This document shows positions 56,429 to 64,000 of a DNA stretch of 64,000 nucleotides, in pieces (positions within the stretch are counted from its first letter, which is position 1; each line of letters starts with the position of its first letter). The DNA is taken from contig CM043968.1 of assembly GCA_014529385.2 (NCBI GenBank), positions 26,363,013 to 26,427,012 on the forward strand, given 5' to 3'. The DNA comes from Adiantum capillus-veneris (lineage: Eukaryota > Streptophyta > Polypodiopsida > Polypodiales > Pteridaceae). The translations under genes were made by a program, and so were the position numbers. The notes under the pieces are model-generated. The model saw nothing but the letters and a program-made list of their open reading frames with translations. It ran no database searches and was not told where the DNA came from.

Positions 56429-57368
56429 TGTTAAGGCGGTTACGCCGCTAGCGGAAGCTAAATAGCGAGAACTCAACCAACAACAGAATTTGTCAGATGA
56501 GAACGGAGCTTCACCCGCAGGCGCATGGAAACAACTAGGTGGGTGTCAAATCACCTACTCGACCTTCTAACGACAATCACTACTAAGGAAATCAAATCTA
56601 AGTTCTAAAATATGCAAGTGACTGAAATCCGTACTACGAACGAATGCTATACGAAACAGGATTTAGGATCATTGAATCGATCTCAAACTCAAGGGAAGTC
56701 TATTCACTAAGTAAGAACAACACCCTAAAGACTTGAACTGCAAAATCAACCTATAATCACTCCGTGCGGTAAACGCGTATGAAGACAGGCCGAAAAATAC
56801 AGGTGATCGAAACTTGACCCCGATGGTACCAATGTGTAGCTCTAGTCGTTGTGGTTCTATAGATATGCTGCACGCTCCATTCCGACACACGAGTTGGAAG
56901 AAAACTCACACCGAAGCTCGTAGGAACTTACCACACATAGAAGCCGATAGCGCGCACTCTTGGTATCTGTACGTAGCTCTCGCCGTTGCTAACACAATGG
57001 CGGTGTCGCTTCTCCAATGGCGGCTCCGTAGCTCGCATATCAAGTAGATAAGACTCTCTCTCTCACTCACTCTCTCTCAAACACAATCACGGCGCTCAAA
57101 AACTCACTTTGATTAATAATCTGAATCCCCCTTAGGTTACAAAAACTTTGGCTTATATACCTCAGCCTTGGAGGTGAGAACATCTCTAACTAATTACATC
57201 AGCAAGTGAAATTACTTCGGGATTACAAGCTGGAAACTCAATTGAGTCCCGTTACTTAATGAATGGCTCAAATCAAAATTAATGTCGGAGAGACATTTAT
57301 TACAATCAATGGTTACAAAATGATGAGTGTGAGCAAAATTGTGGGTGTGATCCTCTGCTGGCTAACCA
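56429..57368 (-). mobile_element. 5' LTR (sense minus) of the large retrotransposon
   Basis: 940 bp, beginning TGTTAAGG and ending AACCA on the plus strand. The terminus differs slightly from the other LTR (CAACA), by mutation. About 20 substitutions plus a (CT)n length change separate the two LTRs. It contains the half-palindrome at 56773-56786. Confidence 0.93.
57152..57159 (-). promoter_or_regulatory. TATA box of the 5' LTR promoter
   Basis: The minus strand reads TATATAAG, about 210 bp from the sense start of the LTR. It would drive the genomic RNA. The transcription start is expected near 57125. Confidence 0.65.
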
Positions 57369-60300
57369 ATGACCAAGTGGTGGATCTAGGATCTAGTCAT
57401 TCCATGAAGATTGTGTAAAATTATAATTGTTATGATGGCCAAGTCCTAATTGCACCTAACTTTAAGACATGGCTAGAATGGCCAAGTGGTGCATCTAGGA
57501 GACATAAAAAATTTCATCCACAATTCAAGCCTTCTTTATAATCGCCAAGTGGTGGATCTTTGATGTATCTAATTTCCAATTCTTATTATAAATAGCCAAG
57601 TGGTGGATCTAGAATCTACACAGCCTACAAACATTGTGTAAAATTACAAGTGTTATGATGGCCGAGTGTCGAATGTACCTAGCTTTAAGACATGGTTAGA
57701 ATGGCCAAGTGGTGGATCTAGGAGACATTAACAATTTGATCCACAATTCAAGCCTTTAATATAATAGCTAAGTGGTGGATCTTTGATGCACCTACTTCCC
57801 AGTTCGTAGTCTAAATGGCCAAGTTGTGGATCTGGGATCTACTCATCCCACAAACATTGTGTAAAATCACAAGTGTTAAGATGGCCAAGTACTACATGCA
57901 TGTACATTTAAGACATGGTTAGAATGGCCAAGTGGTGGATCTAGGAGACACCAACAATTGGATCCACATTTCAAGCCTTCGTTATAATGCCCAAGTTGTG
58001 GATCATTGATGCCCAAGTAGTGGATCGTTAATGCCCAAGTAGTGGATCGTTGATGCATCTAATTCCCTATTCTAAGTCTAAATGGCCAAGTGGTGGATCT
58101 AGGATCTAATCATCCCACATACATTGTGTACAATTACAAGTGTTGTGATGGCCAAGTGCTGAATGCACCTAACTTTCATACATGGCAAGAATGGCCAAGT
58201 GGTGAATCTAGGAGACACCAACAATTGGATCCACAATTTAAGCCTTCGTTATAATGGCCAAGTGGTGAATCTTTGATGTATCTAATTCCCAATTCTTAGT
58301 CTAAATGGCCAAGTGGTGGATCTAAGATCTACTCATCCCACAAACATTGTGTAAGATAACAAGTGTTGTGATGGCCAAGTGCTGAATGCGCCTAACTTTA
58401 AGACATGGTTAGAATGGCCAAGTGGTGGATGTAAGAGACACCAACAATTGGATCCACAATTCAAGCCTTCGTTATAATAGCCAAATGGTGGATCTTTGAT
58501 GTATTTAATTCCCAATTCTTAGTCTAAATAATCAAGTGGTGGATCTATAATCTACTTATCCCATAAACAATGTGTAAAATTACAAGTGTTATAATGGCTA
58601 AGTGCTAAATGCACTTAACTTTAAGACATGTCGAGAATGGCCAAGTGGTGGATCTAGGAGACACCAACAATTGGATCCACAATTCAAGCCTTTGTTATAA
58701 TGGCCATGTGGTCGATCCTTGATGCATCCAATTCCCAATTCTTAGTCTAAATAGCCAATTGGTGGATCTAGCATCTACTCATCCCACAGACATTGTCTAA
58801 AATTACAAGTGTTGTGATGGCCAAGTGTTGATTGCACCTAACTTTAAGACATGGTTAGAATGGTCAAGTGGTGGATGTTTGATGCAACTACTTCCCAGTT
58901 CTTAGTATAAATGGTTGACTGTTGGATCTAGGATCTATTCATCCCACAAACATTGTATAAAATTACAAGTGTTGTGATGGCCATGTGTTGAATGCACCTA
59001 ACTTTAATACATAGCTAGAATGGCCAAGTGGTGGATCTAAGAGACACTGATAATTGGATCCACAATTCAAGCCTTCGTTATAATGGCCAAGTGGTGTACC
59101 TCTGATGTATCTAATTCCCAATTCTTAGTGTAAATGACCAAGTGGTGGATCTAGGATCTACTCATCCCATAAAAATTTTGTAAAATTAAAAGTGTTATGA
59201 TGGCCAAGTGTTAAATGCACTTAACTTTAAGACATGGCTAGAATGGCCAAGTGATGGATCTAAGAGACACCAAAAATTGCATCCACAACTCAAGCCTTCC
59301 TCATAATGGCCAAGTAGTGGATCTTTGATGTATCTAATTCCCAATTCTTAGTCCAAATAGCCAAGTGGTGGATCTAGAATCTACTCAGCCCACAAACATT
59401 GTGTAAAATTACAAGTGTCATGATGGCCATGTGTTGAATGCACCTAGCTTTAAGACTTACAAGTGTTGATGGCCAAGTGGTAGATCTAGGAGACATCAAC
59501 AATTGGATCCACAATTCACGCCTTTAATATAATGGCCAAGTGGTGGATCTTTGATGCACCTACTTCCCAATTCTTAGTCTAAATGGCCAAGTTGTGGATC
59601 TAGGATCTACTCATCCCACAAACATTGTGTAAAATTACAAATGTTATGATGCCCAAGTGTTGAGTGCACCCAGCTTTAAGACATGGTTAGAAATGGCCGA
59701 GTGGTGGATCTAGGAGACACCAACAATTGGATCCACATTTCAAGCCTACGTTATAATGCCCAAGTGGTGGATCTGATGCATCTAATTCCCAATTCTAAGT
59801 CTAAAAGCCCAAGTGATGGATCTAAGATCTAGTCATCCCAAAAACATTGTGTAGAATTACAAGTGTTATGATGGCCAAGTGTTGATGCACCTAACTTTAA
59901 AACATGTCAAGAATGGCCAAGTGGTGAATCTTTGATGTATCTAATGCTCAAATCTTAGTCTAAATGGCCAAGTGGTGGATCTAGGATGTACTCATCCCAC
60001 AAACATTGTGTAAATTTACACGTATTCTGATGGCCAAGTACCGAATGGACCTAACTTTAAGACATGGCTAGAATGGCCAAGTGGTGGATCTACGAGACAC
60101 CAACAATTGGATCCCCAATTCAAGCCTTAGTTATAATGGGCGAGTGGTGGATCTTTGATGTATCTAATTCCCAATTCTTAGTCTAAATAACCAAGTGGTG
60201 GATCTATAATCTACTCATCCCATAAACATTGTGTAAACTTACAAGTGTTATGATGGCCAAGCGCTAAATGCACCTAAATTTAAGACATGTTTAGAATGGC

Positions 60301-63300
60301 CACGTGGTGGATCTAGGAGACACCAACAATTGGATCCACAATTCAAGCCTTCGTTATAATGGCCATGTGGTCGATCCTTGATGCATCTAATTCCCAATTC
60401 ATAGTTTAAATAGCCAAGTGGTGGATCTAGCATCTACTCATCCCACAAACATTGTCTAAAATTACAAGTGTTATGATGGCCAAGTGTTGATGGCACCTAA
60501 CTTTAAGACATGGTTAGAATGGCCAAGTGGTGGATCTTTGATGCAACTACTTCTCCATTCCTAGTCTAAATGGCCAACTGTTGGGTCTAGGATCTACTCA
60601 TCCCACAAACATTGTGTAAAGTTACGAGTATTGTGATGGCCAAGTGTTGAATGCACCTAACTTTAAGACATGGCTAGAATGGCCAAGTGGTGGATCTAGG
60701 GGACACCGACAATTGGATCCACAATTCAAGCCTTGGTTATAATGGCCAGGTGGTGTACCCCTGATGTATCTAATTCCCAATTCTTAGTGTAAATTACTAA
60801 GTGGTGGATGTAGGATCTATTCATCCATAAACATTGTGTAAAATTACAACTTTTATCATGACCAAGTGCTAAATGCACATAACTTTAAGACATGGCTAGA
60901 ATGGCCAAGTGGTGCATCTAGGAGACATAAAAAATTGCATCCACAATTCAAGCCTTCCTTATAATGGCCAAGTGTTGGATCTATGATGTATCTAATTTCC
61001 AATTCTTAGTATAAATAGCCAAGTGGTGGCTCTAGAATCTACTCAGCCCACAAACATTGTGTAAAATTACAAGTGTTATGATGGCCGAGTGTTGAATGCA
61101 CCTAGCTTTAAGACATGGTTAGAATGGCCAAGTGGTTGATCTAGGAGACATTAACAATTCGATCCACAATTCAAGCCTTTAATATAATGGCCAAGTGGTG
61201 GATCTTTGATACACCTACTTCCCAATTCTTAGTATAAATGGCCAAGTTGTGGATCTAGGATCTACTCATCCCACAAACATTGTGTAAAATTACTAGTGTT
61301 ATGATGGCCAAGTGTTGAATGCACTTAACTTTAATACATGGCAAGAATGACCAAGAGGTGAATCTAGGAGACACCAACAATTGGATCGAGAATTCAAGCC
61401 TTCGTTATAATGGCCAAGTGGTGAATCTTTGATGTATCTAATTCCCAATTCTTAGTATAAATTGCCAAGTGGTGGATCTAGGATCTACTCATCCCACAAA
61501 CATTATGTAAAATTACAAGTGTTGTGATGGCCAAGTGCTGAATGCACCTAACTTTAAGACATGGCTAGAATGGCCAAGTGATGGATCTAAGAGACACCAA
61601 CAATTGGATCCATCATTTAAGCCTTCATTATAGTGGCCAAGTGGTGGATCTTTGATGTAATTAATTCCCGCTTCTTAGTCTAAATGGCCAAGTGGTGGAT
61701 CTATAATCTACTCATCCATAAACATTGTGTAAAATTACAAGTGTTATGATGGCCAAGTTCTAAATGCACCTAACTTTAAGACATGTTTAGAATGGCCAAG
61801 TGGTGGATCTAGGAGACACCAACAATTGGATCCACAATTCAAGCCTTCGTTATAACGGCCATGTGGTTGATCCTTGATGCATCTAATTCCCAATTCTTCG
61901 TCTAAATAACCAAGTGGTGGATCTAGCATCTACTCATCCCAAAAACATTGTCTAAAGTTACAAGTGTTATCATGCCCAAGTGTTGATTGCACATAACTTT
62001 AAGACATGGTTAAAATGGCCAAGTGGTGGATCTTTGATGCAACTACTTCCCAATTCTTAGAGTAAATGGCCAACTGTTGGATCTAGGATCTACTCATCCC
62101 AGAAACATTGTGTAAAATTACAAGTGTTGTGATGGCCAAGTGTTGAATGTACCGAACTTTAAGACATGGCTAGAATGGCCAAGTGGTGGATCTAGCAGAA
62201 ACCGAGAATTGGATACACAATTCAAGCCTTTGTTATAATGGCCAAGTGGTGTACATGTGATGTATCTAATTCCCAATTCTTAGTCTAAATGATCAAATGG
62301 TGGATCTAGGATGTACTCATCCCATAAACATTGTGTAAAATTACAAGTGTTATGATGGCCAAGTGCTAAATGCACATAACTTTAAGGCATGGCTAGAATG
62401 GCCAAGTGGTGGATCTAGGAGACACCAAAAATTGTATCCACAATTCAAACCTTCCTTATAATGTCCAAGTGGTGGATCTTTAATGTTTCTAATTCCCAAT
62501 CCTTAGTCTAAATATCCAAGTGGTGGATCTAGAATCTGCTCATCCCACAAACATTGTGTAAAATTACAAGTGTTATGATTGCCAACTGTTGCACGCACCT
62601 AGGTTTAAGACATAGTTAGAATGGCCAATGGGTGGATCTTTGATGCACCTACTTCCCAATTCTTAGTCTTAATGGCCAAGTTGTGGATCTAAGATCTACT
62701 CATCCCACAAACGTTGTGTAAAATTACAAGTGTTATGATGGCCAAGTGCTGAATGTACCTAGCTTTAAGACATGGTTAGAATGGCCAAGTGGTGGATCTA
62801 GGAGACACCAATAATTGGATCCACATTTCAAGCCTTCGTTATAATGCCCAAGTGGTGGATCGTTAAAGCATCTAATTCCCAATTCTAAGTCTAAACGGCC
62901 AAGTGGTGGATCTAGGATCTAGTCATCCCACAAACATTGTGTAAAACTACAAGTGTTATGATGGCCAAGTTTTGAATGCACCTAACTTTAAAACATGGCA
63001 AGAATGGCCAAGTGGTCAATCTAGGAGACACCAACAATTGGATCCATAATTCAAATCTTCGTTATAATGGCCAAGTGGTGAATCTTTGATGTATCTTATT
63101 CCCATATCTAAGTATAAATGTCCAAGTGGTGGATCTAGGATCTACTCATCCCACAAACATTGTGTAAAATTAGAAGTGTTGTGATGGCCAAGTGCTAAAT
63201 GCACCTAACTTTAAGACATGGCTAGAATGGCCAAGTGGTGGATCTAGGAGACACCAACAATTGAATCCACAATTCAAGCCTTCGTTATAATGGCCAAGTG

Positions 63301-64000
63301 ATGGATCTTTGATGCATCTAATTCCCAATTCTTAGTTTAAATGATCAAATGGTGGATCTATCATCTACTCATCCCATAAACATTGTGTAAAATTACAAGT
63401 GTTATGATGGCCAAGTGCTAAATGAACCTAACTTTAAGACGTGTTTAGAATGGCCAAGTGGTGGATTTAGGAGACACCAACAATTGGATCCATAATTCAA
63501 GCCTTCATTATAATGGCCATGTGGTCGATCTTGGATGCATCTAATTCCCAATTCTTAGGCTAAATAGCCAAGTGGTGGATCTAGCATCTACTCATCCCAT
63601 AAACATTGTGTAAAATTACAAGTGTTATGATGGCCAAGTGTTGATTGCACCGAAATTTAAGACATGGTTAGAATGGCCAAGTGGTGGATCTTTGATGCAA
63701 CTACTTTTCAATTCTTAATCTAGATGGCCAATTGTTGGATCTAGGATCTACTCATCCCACAAACATTGTGTAAAATCACAAGTGTTATGATGGCCAAATT
63801 TTGATTGCACCTAACTTTAAGACTAGTTAGAATGGCCAAGTGGTGGATCTTTGATGCACCTACTTCCCAATTCTTAGTATAAATTGCCAAGTGGTGGATC
63901 TAGAATCTACTCATCCCACAAACATTGTGTAAAATCACATGTGTTCTTATGGCCAAGTGTTGAATGCACCTAACTTTAAGACATGGTTAGAATGGCCAAG
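57369..64000. repeat. 223-bp satellite, right array (continuation)
   Basis: It starts with the second target duplication ATGAC and the same four-block unit. About 30 units are present. The CCATGTGGT marker variant falls at 58704, 60363, 61859 and 63527, giving higher-order repeats of 1.50-1.67 kb. The array runs past the window end. No gene is seen; short minus-strand frames recurring in the same unit position are repeat by-products. Confidence 0.95.

Larger units (their letters stand above)
36538..57368 (-). mobile_element. 20.8-kb Athila/Tat-like Ty3/gypsy LTR retrotransposon, chimeric
   Basis: It is bounded by ~940-bp LTRs and a 5-bp target duplication, with a tRNA-Asp-type primer site at the right and a polypurine tract at the left, so sense is the minus strand. 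Order of parts: leader, gag, UAG, zinc-knuckle/protease ORF, inverted fragment of element X, chimeric pol, second leader, additional coiled-coil ORF. The LTRs differ by about 20 substitutions over ~935 bp by eye (about 2%), so the insertion is fairly recent relative to the satellite. Integrase shows D-D-35-E, but RT lacks its N-terminal third, so this copy probably cannot replicate alone. Lineage is judged from PBS type, zinc-knuckle spacing, RT motif FLDGFSGYNQ and size. Confidence 0.88.

Overview
The window looks like repeat-dense nuclear heterochromatin from a land plant. Evidence: Athila/Tat-type Ty3/gypsy elements with a primer site matching a plant tRNA-Asp 3' end, a canonical plant splice donor (GTAAGT) and pyrimidine-AG acceptors, long (CT)n/(GA)n runs, and kilobases of satellite. 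Protein families resembling DUF7869 and DUF8039, transposon-type proteins that I do not associate with ordinary angiosperm genes, make a fern, lycophyte or bryophyte plausible. That is inference and I cannot name a species. No intact host gene, rRNA or tRNA gene was found.

Layout. 1-2090: 5' end of a decayed minus-strand LTR element ('X': gag remnant, leader, primer site, LTR). 2150-4732: decayed plus-strand element ('Y': protease-like tail, 259-bp tandem duplication, polypurine tract, candidate 3' LTR). 4935-8151: broken minus-strand DUF7869-like transposon gene with a DUF8039-like exon. 8262-10240: 264-bp satellite. 10605-10863: GC-rich 49-bp minisatellite, then (CT)n and CA-rich DNA. 11553-18013: 223-bp satellite in ~650-bp trimers, fading to 18420. 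18698-21283: plus-strand pseudogene with an IDGQH motif (ParB/DndB-like, tentative). 21783-22339: SET-like exon with an intact reading frame. 23120-23203: a second copy of the DUF8039-like exon end, followed by a 50-bp minisatellite (23258-23965). 24630-36537 and 57369-64000: one 223-bp satellite array split by a 20.8-kb LTR retrotransposon at 36538-57368.

The large retrotransposon (minus strand) has ~940-bp LTRs about 2% diverged by eye, an exact 5-bp target duplication (ATGAC), a tRNA-Asp-type primer site and a polypurine tract. In sense order it carries a leader with four copies of a 24-bp palindrome, gag, an in-frame UAG-CAA, a long ORF with two zinc knuckles and a DSG protease, an inverted fragment of element X, and a chimeric pol. 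In pol a gag fragment is fused to RT lacking its fingers, then RNase H, two HHCC modules, DDE integrase and a second retropepsin-like fold. After pol comes a second leader with five palindromes, then an additional coiled-coil ORF with one in-frame UGA.

The most interesting signals are: (1) the nine palindromes with matching spacing upstream of both gag and the additional ORF; (2) evidence that the satellites share one core and begin beside a duplicated transposon exon, suggesting that the satellites grew from transposon-internal repeats; (3) a protease-like domain placed after integrase and shared by two independent elements; (4) the DGQH plus SET module.
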